Below are positions 52,401-62,575 of a DNA stretch of 64,000 nt, piece by piece. Each line of letters starts with the position of its first letter. Within the stretch, counting starts at the first letter, position 1. The notes under the pieces were generated by a model. It was not told the origin of the DNA. It made no database searches and saw only the letters and a list, made by a program, of their open reading frames with translations. Both the position numbers and the translations under genes were made by a program. The stretch is from NCBI RefSeq assembly GCF_000002075.1, contig NW_004797286.1, positions 2,296,566 through 2,360,565 of the forward strand, written 5' to 3'. The stretch comes from Aplysia californica. Lineage: Eukaryota; Mollusca; Gastropoda; Aplysiida; Aplysiidae.

Positions 52401-55400
52401 GGTATCTTAATAATCGTGGTCAAGAAAACCTAAGAACTGGTGCCAAATTGACGGCTTCTGATATTGAGGACAATCTGGAGCTTATTCCTAGCTGCGCTCT
52501 TGATGATGTGGCTGCCACAGTGCCATGGTCCTGTAAAGTATGCTCAACAGATTTGGCAAATGAAAGCTCTATCGGGTGTGACTCATGCCTTTGTTGGGGA
52601 CATATGAAGTGCCTAGGCTTAAAATCCTCCCCAAAGTCCAGGCTCTGGTTTTGTGACACATGCAAACTGTGACGCATGAAAAATGCTATAAAATAAAAAA
52701 ACTTTAAAAAACGACACAAAAGCACAAAAGCAACAAAAAAACCCCCGAAACAAAACAACAAACAAAAAGCTTTAAAAAAAAGAAGAAAAGAAAGGAAAGC
52801 AAATGACTGTGGAATCTGTGTGTATTATTGCAAGCTTTCAAATGTCAAGCCATATGGACACATCTAAGGATGGAAACGGGAGGACAAGAGGCAGTCAAAA
52901 TAAAAGGTCAGTTTTACTGTAATTGTTTATATCAGCCAGTAGGCCTATTGCCACTTTGACTTTTCTCTTTAGTCATTTAAAATTTAATTAGTCTTAGGCC
53001 TATAATATTATATGGGAGGCGCTTGTGAGCCTTGATGTCACGCCGATCAATAGATTGTTAATTACCAGCGTGACGCCGGAGAATAGCTTCCGATCTATTG
53101 ACCGGCGCGGCGCCGGAGAATAGCCACTTGCTTTTATAAATTACAGTCAATACTAGGTACCTACTTTGGGACGAGCATGAACTTTGACGGTACAGTGGGG
53201 TTGGCAGTACAACAAGGTTTTTATGTCTTCTGTTAATGTAGCACAGAATACCCAACATCAGGAGAACTCGTTTACCAATCATTAGATTAATAATGAGTTT
53301 TAATCTCCCTTCGAGCTGCTCTGTCACCTCAAGTCTTCACTTAACAAAAGCCAGTAAGCCAGCCTGTAACTACTGTAAGTTATTGGGCTGATATCTGGCG
53401 GTGCCAGATGTTTGCCAGGGTGCAGAGATGACGGGGTTCCTTCAAAGTTTCTCAAGGCCGCTTAAAAATTTAATTCCAATTTTTAATTTTGAGAAATTGA
53501 CCAAGGCCTGAAAATAATAGATCTAGCATTTTCATAATCAGCCCGTCAAATTTAGTATATTTTATTTAAATCTAGTCGGACTCGTGCAGGGAGTGAAATT
53601 TGATTCTGAATTACTAAGAATATATTTTATACTCTCTGCACAACATCACTGTAAATCTAGATCTCTCCATATTGCTTGAAATCTACAAGGCAAAGGTGGG
53701 GAAGTGGGATGAGTGAGGAGGGAGCAAATTGGCGAAAAGCGCTTGATCGAAAGCTAGGCCTAGCTCTTTGATACTTATTGTGTGTGAAAGATTGTCAAGC
53801 AACCACTGAGTGGATAGTGGATGTGCCGTACGCCATGTGTAGCCTAGTTTGTAGGCCCTACTGAACACTGTGTACTATCTGGCGACCAGTTTGCTGGCGG
53901 TACGACTGGGTAAATTTTCAGGACCGTATCTGAGACTGGTGGATGGCGGTATGAAGGCACAAATACTATGTTTAGGGGATGCTTTTCGTACATTGGCAAA
54001 ACCTGGTGGTAAGGGGGTGTGGTGGTACAACAGGAGGTGGTACAATGAGGTTTGACTGAAGTGAATATGATGGAAATGTTGATTTGATTCGAAGCTGAAC
54101 TGAACAATTGTAATTTATGGACTGTTGTAGTCGATGGCTTCTTGTTGTGGTCAAGGGATTCCACTAGTTAGGGTGAGGCATGGGTTAAGGCCAGTTAGTT
54201 GAGTTAGGGAAATATTTATGATAAGCTAAAATATCATATTTAGTAGATTGCACAGTCAGTATACTGTCGAGCACAGATAACCTGAATATATACGCAAAAA
54301 TTGAATTCACGGTAAGATAAGATAAGATAATACTTTATTATCCCAGAGCTGTACTGGACCGTAAAAACACATGCAGGTATACATAAAAAATTTTAATTAC
54401 ATATTACTCACATTAAAATTCAATATGAAAAGAGAAATAAAGCCGACAATGTACATCTTATCATATCAGATGCATCATTCAACCACATGCAGGAATTTAA
54501 TTACAAGACCTTTGGAGCTTTATTAGATTCTATACATACTCTAAAGACCAATACACATCTATGTTTATTCTGACAATAGGCTTATGCTAGATGGTGAAAA
54601 ACTTCTTTTATATCTTTCTTTCTTTGTTTTTAGAGGAACATATCTGCCGCTGCGTAATCTAAACCGTGTAAAGATTGAGTAAGTGTAAAAATTTATCCAA
54701 AATACGACGAAGCAACAAGCGGCGGATATACGTACAGGAAAATGGGGGATTCAGGTATAAACGGAAAAGCTAACAAAGCTGCTTTGATGTCGTCATAAGA
54801 AATGACTCATTCCCTTGTCGGATAATGTCAGTGAATTTTAATGATTCAACGAGGGTACAAGTGATGACAACATCAACTGAAATGAAATGGAAGACTCAAG
54901 ACAGTGATGTAGAACGGAATGAAATGATGAATGATCACACAGACAAATGAAACTACATGAATGAGTCCCCAAGGGGCGCAGAGTGATAATGTGATGATAG
55001 GACATGAACTGAATATGAGTAGATATAATACTAATAATATAGCTACAGATTTGTCAAAAACATTTTTCCACCCCTGATATGTTTGAGATATCAGTTCTTA
55101 ATTGTACAGTAAAATTGTCTTAGTCTAGGTTTTGTAATTGGATCCAGATTGGGATAATTTGATAATTTGCACAGTTATAAGTGTAATAATATTACCTGTG
55201 CTTCCTCATTATAATGTTATGAGTTATCAGTGGCGTCGGTGGCCTAGTGGTTAGGCTCTCGGACTCGCAACCGTAAGGTTGTGGGTTCGAATCCTGTCAG
55301 GGACCTGACGTTGTGTCCTTGGGAAAGGCACTTTACACGAATTTTCCTCACTTCACCCAGGTGGGAATGGGTACCCAGCTATAGACAGTGAAAGATCTTG

Positions 55401-58400
55401 TGAGTTTGTTAGTGTTTGAGCGCGTGAAATCCGCAGCTTGCACTGTATGCTTCCCGGGAAGCTGAGAATGTTTCTGAGTGTTCTATGGTCTGCTGGGGTA
55501 ATAATATAGTGTAAAGCGCATAGAGCTTGCTTTCGAGCGGGGTTATGCGCTATACAAATGCTATCTATTATTATTATTATCTAGTTGTAGCAGTTTTGGT
55601 TGGTATGAATCAGGTAACATTACATTGACAGTAGTGATTGGAGAGATGTTTCCTCTAAACTGTGAAGTATGTATGTTCACTTTCTCTGGCTAATTGTAGT
55701 CCTGTTACTAGTTCTGTTTTTTGTCTTATTAAAATGGGTGAGCTTTTTGTTTGTTCACATAGGTATGAAATTTTTTGCTATGGTTATGTTAATTGAATTG
55801 GGGTTGCTTCTCATCTCTTTGTAGCTTACTTTTTTATCTTTCTTTTCTTTGTGATTCAAAATTTCAGACCTAATCAGCTGCATCCGAGACCCCGAGAAGC
55901 CGGAAACACTGGAAGAGCTGAATGTGATATCAGAAGAAGGGGTTCAAGCAAAGAGGCTGGAAAATGGCCAGTTCCTGGTGAACATTGAGTTTGTGCCCAC
56001 AGTGCCTCACTGCAGCCTTGCGTCAATAATAGGTTTGTTTTCTTTAATATGACTGGAACATATGTTCTGAAATTCTCTGGGTTGAAATTACACTTTGCTT
56101 TGAAACATTTCTATCTAGTGTATGGTAGATACCGGGTGTCCAAAAAAAGAGGACCTTAACTTCAGTAAGTAAATTCAAAACCAGGAACGTCACACTTGTC
56201 AATTTGAAGAAAATCAATTTATGTTTTTGAAAAATATTAAGTTGACATTAAACACCCCCGCACCAAAATTAAGTAAAATGCAAGACTTTGCAACTTCTTA
56301 AAAAATCAACCATTTGTGTATTGAAGAACAAATTTATATAAAATTGACATTGCCAAATAAACTCAGGGAAAGGGGTAGCTATTTAATTTGTATGATCCAG
56401 GTGTTGACTATAATTTCTCTCCTGACATGCTTGAATATAGACCTACCACTGCTCATTTTTAATAACCATGTGGCATGTTTCTTTGTCGATTCTTTAGACG
56501 TCTTGTTCAATATTAAATTTCAACTGTTCAATTGTTCGGGAGTTGTTTCCGTAGATTGTCAGAAAAACTCAAAGAAATACTTAGGGGGTTCCAGTAGAGG
56601 GAATCCGATGACCATTCATTTGTAAGCTTACAGTACAGCTTGTAAGTCATTTCCCAAACCTTTTTTGCAACCATTTAAGGCCACTCTTAATGTATAAGGT
56701 GTGCTCTTCGACCTTCTTCTCCCCAAATTTTTCCTAAAATTCCTCAGCACAGTAAGATATAATGTGATTTAATGTTGATCAGCAGATGTAACTGACGGTC
56801 ATGATTTCATGGTCCTCGTCCTGAAGCTAGAATGGATCAGTTGATCATACCATTGTAGTGTAGCTAAATGCTTTTAAAAAGTCAAGTTTTGTGTTTAATC
56901 TAATTTTAGTTGAAATTAAAAAAACCTGATATTTCTCTAACATGTGAAATGGCTTTCTTCATACTGATACAGTTTAATGTCCTCTTTGTTGAATTTTATT
57001 TGCTCGAAGTTTTCTGCCGTCGTAAGGGAAAACGACGAATGGTCAAAATTTTTTGATTTTTGCATTTTTATATATTTCATAGAGTATTTAAATCTGCATC
57101 TGAAGGTGTAAAAATTTTTGTCCTGTCCTAATCCGTTGTTGTGTAATTGAGAGTTCGTCGTTTTCCTGTACACTGGCGAGCTCCGAGCCAGAGCTCAGTG
57201 TAATGGAGAACGACGAATGGTCGATCGGTCAAGGATCACTGCTTGTTAAGCATTGTCCCCTGGTCTCTGCCGTTGGGCAAATTTGGCATGGGTGACGAAT
57301 GACAATTGGTCACTGTTGCGTCAGTACAAACAAAAAAAGATTTTTTTCAAACAAACACAGCACCACCCCCTCCCCCGGAGTACCGTCGACCAGGTTTATA
57401 AGAATGTATCACTTAGTGTGTCTTTCTGTCTTCAGGTATTAGGCCTATGCTGATTGTGTGAGTTGAGAAGAGCAGGCGGGAGAGAGGGGAAAACGGATGG
57501 GAACAGGGGGAAAGGGGTGGGAATGGGAGGGTCAAAAAAGTATTAAGGGAGAAATTTGTTTGCACTGCATATTAGTGTCCGCCAGATGTTCACAGACTAA
57601 CGTCATGTTAGTTTGCTGTCCAGTCATTTGACATATCAAATCCCAACGATGGTTATAGTGCCGCAATTTGTCTAGCACGTGTCACTGGTCGACATCCTTT
57701 CATAGAATTACCAAGCAATTAATGACACTGCCTTATGAGAGTAAATTTCTTTGTCCAACTTAAAAAGTGGACGTATTGTGGCGACACTTGCTTTACGATT
57801 TTTTATGACTTGATGGACGTTTCGATCGAGTATAATAATGTCTTGCAGATTCAAACTGTCCTTGTCGATCTCTACTTTGTGGTATGTTTTCCGATCAACT
57901 GAATCCTTTATTAAATACAAAGCGTCACATTACCTCTCCCGAAAGCGTTTGTGATACAGTCTTGTCAGATTGTTACATTTTTTACGAGAAAGTTTGACTT
58001 TGCAATGATCTGATCGTATTATTGACATTGTAACATTGTTGATCCCTTTGGTCGTGCAGGGAAAATTTTGCAATTAGCGAAAATAAACGTAAAACTCGCT
58101 TCTGAAGAGAATACAATAAAGAGATATCATGGAGGTCAAACTTTTGTTCCGAATGAGACAGTTTTAAATCAAGCTGTTGAAAATGTGCGCTCATCTGATT
58201 TGTACGCTGACTGTAGTATTTAACCAAGCGAGGAAGGCAAACGAAGGACGTTTACCGAGTTACAGTTGGGATAAAACAAACACCTAACTTTATACGTAAA
58301 ATGATAGCTAGTTTGTATACGTTTTATTTTTATTTGTAGTAACCAGTACACAGTCATTACTGTCAATAATGCGTCACAACTGACCATCGCCTACTCCCAT

Positions 58401-61400
58401 AAACGTTCAAGAGTGTAAGGGAGAACGACTAACCGTACCATTCGTCGTTTTCGCGTACATCGCAAGGCTCACCTGCGGGTGCGCAGTGTAAGGGAGAACG
58501 ACGAATGTCGAATAACTTTGCTACTTTTTAACCTAAACCATTCAAACTTTAGAAACTGCATTATGAGCACCCCAATCAGATACTTGGTGAATTACAGCTT
58601 AAAAGAGTGAAAAATAGAAGAGTTATAAAGTGAAAACAGTTTTTGCCTCTCCTGAAAAATTTGCCTCGCTACCTGCGCAGGACCATTCGTCGTTTTCCCT
58701 TACGACGGCAGTTTTGTTGATGTTGTTGTAAAGTTGGCAGAGTTGTCGCCCTTTGAAAGGGTCCTTTTTTCAGACACATTGTATTTCCATTTGCTTGAAT
58801 TAGGACCCAACTGAAAAATGTGAAAAAGAAATGCCCATGAATCATTCTTGTGTCAAATTCATGTGGTCAATGTAGCCAATCTATTCTACCCACCACTTTG
58901 GAACTTCATGGCTTCATATAACAGCTTTTAAAGAAAGGATGGCTTGGGAATGTTGTAGGGCATAATCAAAAATGTTTTTTATATCGTTAGAACTAAAGTG
59001 GACGAATAAAATGTATTTAATTGTTGTGATGTATGGCAGTTGTAGTAGATTTCCATTTTGGTATCTAAATATAGGCTTTTTATGTTATTTGAGCAGTGCT
59101 CAAGTTTGGACGCTATGCAACTTGTAAATAATACATTTTTGCAATAGATAGGCTATAGTACTTGTCTTGTTATGAGATGCATTGTATTTCAAAACTGAAA
59201 TTGCAGTTTACCCCTCAAGCATGTCAGCTGCCATCATAACATTCTAAAGCAGTTTGATCTTCACATTAAATGTTCAGGATATAAGATCATATTGTTTATT
59301 TGATTTATTCAGTGCCTTTTTCTCCCACAAGTGCAGATCTGCTACGTCATGATGCTCTCGATTTTGCTTTTTGATTTTTGGGTCCATCCGTTTTTCCCTT
59401 TACTATTCTGGAGGTGTAATAGTAATAGATAGCATTTGTAAAGTTCAAATTCCTGCTCTACAGCAAGCTCTATACGCTTTACAATCTATAGTATTACCCT
59501 TGCAGACCTGATGGCATTCTGAAACAATCTCAACTTCCTGGGAACTATACAGTGCAAACTGACATTTATAGGCACTAAAAGACTAACATACTGACAAGAT
59601 CTTTCGTTGTCTATGGCCTAGTACCTATTCCCAACTGGGTGAAGTGAGGAAAATTCACATTCCCACCTGGGTGAAGTGAGGAAAATTCGTGTGAAGTGCC
59701 TTTCCCAAAGACGCATCGTTGGGCCTCTGACTCTAATTCCCGAACCTGCAACCTCACGATTATGAGTCCAGTAGTGTAATCACTAGACTACCAACGCTTA
59801 TAAAAAGATAGTCGAACCTGCTGTAATGACCCCCTGACCAAGACAATCACCAGTACAAAGGACCATTTCCCATTTTGCATTTTTTAGCTATTACAATGAC
59901 ACTGTCAAAGACACCTACCTGTCTAAGACAATCAGTTTTCTCTCCTACAGTGGGTATCTGCCTTGGACAGTTTTGACTCCTATCTTTTTATAAAAAATCC
60001 TCCTATTTACAGGGTTAACAATGAGGTCAAAACTGGATAAATGTTTACCACAGAAGCTCAAGGTAAGGATTTTAATTTGTTTTTTTTCTGTCTTGCCATG
60101 TCGTCATTGAATCTATTCCTTAACATATGTTATTCAAGTCCTATTATCAGACAACTAGCTTGCTTTTGTTTATGTGAATTTTGTTATGATTTTATTTTTA
60201 AAAGTTTGACTTGATATGAAGTTTTCAAAAATGGTGCCATTTATTCTAATGACTTTGTTAAGATCAGCCTCTGGGAGGGCAAGTAACTGTTGTGGGTGTG
60301 TACTGAAAAGTAGCTGTACCTCAACAGTACATCCATCTATAAATTCTACTTAACATTGAAATTGTTTTTGTAAAGAATTTTGTGTGTATTTTTTTCTTCT
60401 ATAAATAATAGAACTGCACTAGATCTAATAAGCTTTTTTGACATAATTTTTTGCAAATACACCATATATTTTATTAATGTATATTATTTTTTAATTGAGG
60501 AAGTTTGCAGTTCAAAGCTCTGAATTTTCTTCTCTCCCTAAGCTCTCTGATTTTTTAGAAAATTAAAAAACAAATCTTTTTAAACAGGTTGATATCTTCA
60601 TCAAAGAGGGGACTCATGATACTGCTGATGAAAGTAAGAATGCCTGGTATTTTCTAGTTTTTTGTTACATTTTTATTTCCATCTTGGTTGCTGTTTGTTT
60701 TTTGCTTCTGCTACCATATAAAAATTACATATTACTAGTCTTCATGTGATATTTTCTGAGTTTTAATATTTTGCCAAATGACTCAAATTATAACTTTCAC
60801 TTGCAGTTGCAGATTTCACTTCTATTTGTTTGAAAGACTACCTTGATTGTTTAAATGATTAGGCCGCTATTCAATCATGTAGGCATGATTTTATTAATTT
60901 TTTTCTCCTTTCATTCTGAGAGAGGTACTTCTATTTTCTTTATCATGTTTAGAATTGTAAAAGATTAAAACCTTGAGCTGTAGCTGCAGGTACAAGACTT
61001 TTTTGACATATATGTGTTGTATCATGGTAAAATCAGGCGCTTGTCAAAATTATTCTGAAATAGAAGAAACTGACATTTTTTCCATCTGCAGGGCAATTTT
61101 TATTGGATTTTTTTTTTTTTTTAGGGTTCAGTTCTTTTTATCATGACCATTTAAAAACACATTTCAGTGTAAATTTTATTGAAAAACTTTAATCAAAGGC
61201 ACAAAAAATGTAAATTTGCAGTTTTCAAGGACACTAGAGCTTTGGCAGTCACCATACTTTGCCAGCCATTTTCTGGCTAATTTTATCTCTGACATGAGGT
61301 GATCCCTATCTCCTTCAGTTGCAAATATTGAATTTCTATTGGAGATTGATGGGTGTTTTTTTAAATTGGAAGCAAGACAAATAAACAGGCTTTAAGATTA

Positions 61401-61752
61401 AACCAATAACTCAATATTATGCCTGATTCCACAGCATCATATCACATAGGATAACCCAAGCAGGAACGAAAGCTGTAATGACAATATTTATTCAAAGATT
61501 TCTGAGCTGTTCACTGCTACAGCTACTTCTTCTACTTTGAATAAGTTTTAAATTCTTATTGCAATCAGTTCATTTTGTTGCTTCTGTTTTGTTTTTTTCA
61601 CCATTCTTTTTTCTTTTTTTTTCACCATTCTTTTTTCATTTTTTTTTTCAGTCAACAAACAGATAAATGATAAAGAGAGAATCTCAGCTGCCATGGAGAA
61701 CCCCAATCTGCAGACTCTGGTCAAAGAATGCATTGAGAATGAGGAAATGTAA
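49413..61752 (+). CDS. CIAO2A: CIAO2A/FAM96A-like cytosolic Fe-S assembly protein, 5 exons, complete
   Basis: Coding exons: 49413-49482, 55868-56032, 60013-60062, 60588-60633, 61652-61752, joining into 143 residues plus TAA. The product has the MIP18/DUF59 fold family pattern: [36 protein letters not shown] with the conserved reactive Cys in the HCSLA motif, and the C-terminal [20 protein letters not shown]. That last stretch favours CIAO2A over CIAO2B. CIAO2A works with CIAO1 in delivering Fe-S clusters to cytosolic clients; in mammals it is linked to iron regulatory protein 1. An in-frame TAA at 49359-49361 supports the ATG. Human CIAO2A is ~160 residues, and the difference is at the N-terminus. 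Intron 1 (6.4 kb) holds a MULE whose target duplication begins at intron base 8, and intron 2 (4 kb) holds the 31-bp-TIR element. No TATA box is evident upstream. Confidence 0.93.
49490..49498. repeat. left 9-bp target site duplication of the MULE
   Basis: TTTTATAAA, identical to 53132-53140. Nine bp is the typical target duplication of Mutator-like elements. Confidence 0.9.
49499..49609 (+). repeat. left TIR of the MULE with 37-bp tandem repeats
   Basis: The unit starting GCTATTCTCCGGCGTCG begins at 49506, 49543 and 49580, giving a period of exactly 37 bp and ~2.7 copies. Each unit holds a CCGGCG...CGCCGG dyad. Such subterminal arrays are candidate transposase binding sites. Confidence 0.9.
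49733..50573 (+). pseudogene. MULE transposase, FAR1-like N-terminus and first DDE strand
   Basis: Pieces in more than one frame. VYKKEC-like and SLQRGT stretches near 49760-49845 are followed by [20 protein letters not shown], then [20 protein letters not shown] (open from 49995). This resembles the FAR1/ZSWIM3-type N-terminal DNA-binding region. Next comes [20 protein letters not shown] near 50365, with the first catalytic Asp in LVDTTYK. The frame at 49995-50336 ends in a TAG and continues in frame at 50337. A donor-like AAG|GTAAGC at 50526 marks where similarity stops. Confidence 0.8.
50527..50955. other. non-coding insert or intron inside the MULE
   Basis: Between the two DDE pieces lie ATAAG repeats (50711-50728), ACATCTTTATTGCCCATTAC and a CA microsatellite (50782-50850). 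In reverse the order AATAAAG...TTATCTTATC resembles a retrotransposon 3' tail, with a relative at 54311-54360. This may be a retroposon insertion, an intron (GTAAGC donor at 50526), or both. Confidence 0.5.
50950..51207 (+). pseudogene. MULE transposase, second DDE piece
   Basis: Contains [20 protein letters not shown] with the second catalytic Asp (SDKDFTER), then [17 protein letters not shown], both typical of ZSWIM-type MULEs. The downstream stretch that should bear the third acidic residue and the SWIM zinc motif is absent. Confidence 0.8.
51575..51868 (+). repeat. 42-bp in-frame minisatellite, 7 units
   Basis: Units begin with GACCCTGAG at 51575, 51617, 51659, 51701, 51743, 51785 and 51827. 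Each encodes 14 residues ([14 protein letters not shown] with small changes). Diverged units flank it at 51521 and 52028-52140. Confidence 0.95.
51869..52360 (+). repeat. in-frame duplication inside the MULE C-terminal frame
   Basis: 51869-52021 (153 bp) recurs at 52205-52360 (156 bp). Both hold TGCAAGGCCTGAAGTT, CGGCCTAAGGGAG and GGACTTCCCAGGAAGAGAAC. The difference of 3 bp keeps the frame. The second copy changes the AT-hook core from RGRPKG to RFRPKG. Confidence 0.9.
53033..53131 (-). repeat. right TIR of the MULE
   Basis: The complement of the left TIR, with two 37-bp-spaced GAATAGC boxes (ending at 53087 and 53124) and a third diverged unit. Confidence 0.9.
53132..53140. repeat. right 9-bp target site duplication of the MULE
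   Basis: TTTTATAAA, identical to 49490-49498. Confidence 0.9.
53141..55231 (+). other. intron 1 of CIAO2A-like gene after the MULE
   Basis: No coding sequence. 53144-54058 may be a weak pogo-like element (CAGTCAATACTAGGTACC on the left, GGTACAATGAGGTTTGACTG on the right). 54311-54370 has GATAAGATAAGATAATACTT, a retroposon-tail-like repeat related to 50711. The rest is unassigned. Confidence 0.4.
55232..55580 (+). repeat. tRNA-headed SINE, family A, near full copy
   Basis: Head GGTGGCCTAGTGGTTAGGCT, B box GGGTTCGAATCC, core CCTTGGGAAAGGCACTTTAC, TTTTCCTCACTTCACCCAGG, and end GCGCTATACAAATG with an (ATT)n tail. Very close to the copy at 21948. Confidence 0.92.
56033..57013 (+). other. intron 2 of CIAO2A-like gene, first part
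   Basis: No gene or clear repeat. The 103-codon frame at 56314-56625 has no recognisable domain. Confidence 0.45.
57014..58711. mobile_element. 1.7-kb DNA transposon-like element with perfect 31-bp TIRs
   Basis: The left end starts CTGCCGTCGTAAGGGAAAAC (57014) and continues to GACGAATGGTC. The right end is its exact complement (58681-58711). Both flanks carry TTTT, a possible short target duplication. Related inverted motifs (AACGACGAATGG and its complement) recur inside at about 57137-57222 and 58424-58507, forming hairpins near each end. Short - strand frames at 57708-57920 and 57982-58227 were not recognised. No superfamily assigned. Confidence 0.85.
59415..59797 (-). repeat. SINE family A, antisense copy with internal duplication
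   Basis: On the - strand it reads from a tRNA-like head (TTGGTAGTCTAGTGATTACA, GGTTCGGGAATT), through the CCCAACGATGCGTCTTTGGG core, to a GCTTGCTGTAGAGCAGG end. The CACCTGGGTGAAGTGAGGAAAATTC-type block is present twice in tandem (about 59630-59690). Confidence 0.8.
59798..59993. mobile_element. 196-bp MITE abutting exon 3 of the CIAO2A-like gene
   Basis: TTATAAAAAGATAG at the left is inverted at the right end, and the next bases (GTCGAACCTG and CAGTTTTGAC) are also inverted. Internal CTAAGACAATCA motifs resemble pogo-like ends. It ends 19 bp before exon 3. Confidence 0.65.
61010..61455 (+). mobile_element. MITE of the ATCAGGTGCTC family
   Basis: The left end ATCATGGTAAAATCAGGCGC and right end GCCTGATTCCACAGCATCAT are inverted. 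The body matches 6207-6655 (TTTTATTGAAAAACTTTAAT, GCACAAAAAATGTAAATTTG). It ends ~195 bp before the last exon. Confidence 0.75.
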
Positions 61753-62575
61753 AGTCACTAAGAATGAGTGCTATCTGGAGATTTGTTTCTCTCATAAAAG
61801 TATCCGAAGGCAATGCAGAGAAGAAAGGACATTGATGTTTTAAGACATATGGAGAAGAAAAGACATCTCCAAGTCTTAGTCTGCCTGCAGTTGTCTTTTT
61901 AAAACCTGGAGAAATCTTTGAAATTAATTTTTGTCTCGATATTCATCAGTGCCATGTGTCCTTAGAATGAGGACTTGGTGTTTTTCAGAATTTTCTGAAG
62001 TGGTTTGTTATAAAAGAAATATATTGCATGAATAGGCAAGTCTCTGTTTCTGTCTCCCTTAATATTTTCTCGGTACTTCACCGAAAGCAATTAATCAAGA
62101 TGCACAGGTATCTGTGGTCAGATCTGAGAGGTGAAAAGGAATTTGCTGAGCAGTTCAATGTTGTAATTTCATTTTTACTTGCTTTGGAGCCTTGAATGAC
62201 ACTTGTTTGATTTTATGAAACAATTTGTGATGAAAGCAGGAGAAATACTATTACTGTTTAGTTGTTTTTTTTTGGTTTTTTTTTGGGTGGGTTGTTAGTT
62301 CTTTTTAATACTGGAATAACGATCAATGCGATTCCAGCATGAAAAATATTGCCCAGGCTGATTTTTCACAAATAATTTGAAATCAAACAGATGCCATCCA
62401 AGGTTCCAAAGCAAGTGAAAATGAAATGACAAATGACGAGGTCTTTACACACCTTCTTATACTGAACTGCTCAGCAGACAGACTCATCAAGATAATGACT
62501 TGTCGTTCGACCTCTGTTTGCTTGAAAATGTGACTAAAATGAAGACTGAATAAACTTGGTAAAAACTATTCACAG
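61753..62575 (+). other. probable 3'UTR of CIAO2A-like gene
   Basis: Non-coding stretch after the stop ending with AATAAA at 62549-62554 (in CTGAATAAACTTGG). No repeats recognised. Confidence 0.6.
62549..62554 (+). terminator. candidate polyadenylation signal of CIAO2A-like gene
   Basis: AATAAA about 800 bp after the stop codon and the first good hexamer in the stretch. Confidence 0.5.

Larger units (their letters stand above)
51200..52672 (+). pseudogene. MULE C-terminal frame: repeat linker, AT-hook-like motifs, PHD finger
   Basis: One reading frame with two in-frame stops (51935-51937, 52274-52276). In order it has: a helical segment ([20 protein letters not shown]); a tandem array of [14 protein letters not shown] units; [13 protein letters not shown] and PRKRTRI, AT-hook and NLS-like; a second diverged round of the same modules; [17 protein letters not shown]; and a C-terminal PHD finger at about 52528-52665 with CKVC, CDSC, HMKC and WFCDTC in C4HC3 order. 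A PHD finger may read histone tails and steer insertion; that is inference. There is no splice evidence for skipping the stops. Confidence 0.8.
49499..53131 (+). mobile_element. Mutator-like (MULE) DNA transposon, 3,633 bp, decayed
   Basis: The ends are inverted (GCAAGTGGCTATTCTCCGGC on the left and its complement on the right) and flanked by a perfect 9-bp duplication. The + strand carries pieces of a transposase related to the ZSWIM1/ZSWIM3 group of domesticated MULEs. They are a FAR1-like N-terminus, a partial DDE domain, a repeat-rich linker, AT-hook-like RGRPKG and a PHD finger. Stops and frame changes, plus loss of the stretch expected to hold the third catalytic residue and the SWIM motif, make it non-autonomous. 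The perfect target duplication suggests a fairly recent insertion. Confidence 0.92.

Noticed and set aside
53144-54058. Another pogo-like element beside the MULE
   Set aside because: The left and right ends share only a weak CAGTCAA match, and the TA flank is missing on the right. Kept only as a note in the intron entry.
57708-58227. Transposase inside the 31-bp-TIR element
   Set aside because: Two short - strand frames show no DDE, zinc-finger or other motif I recognise.
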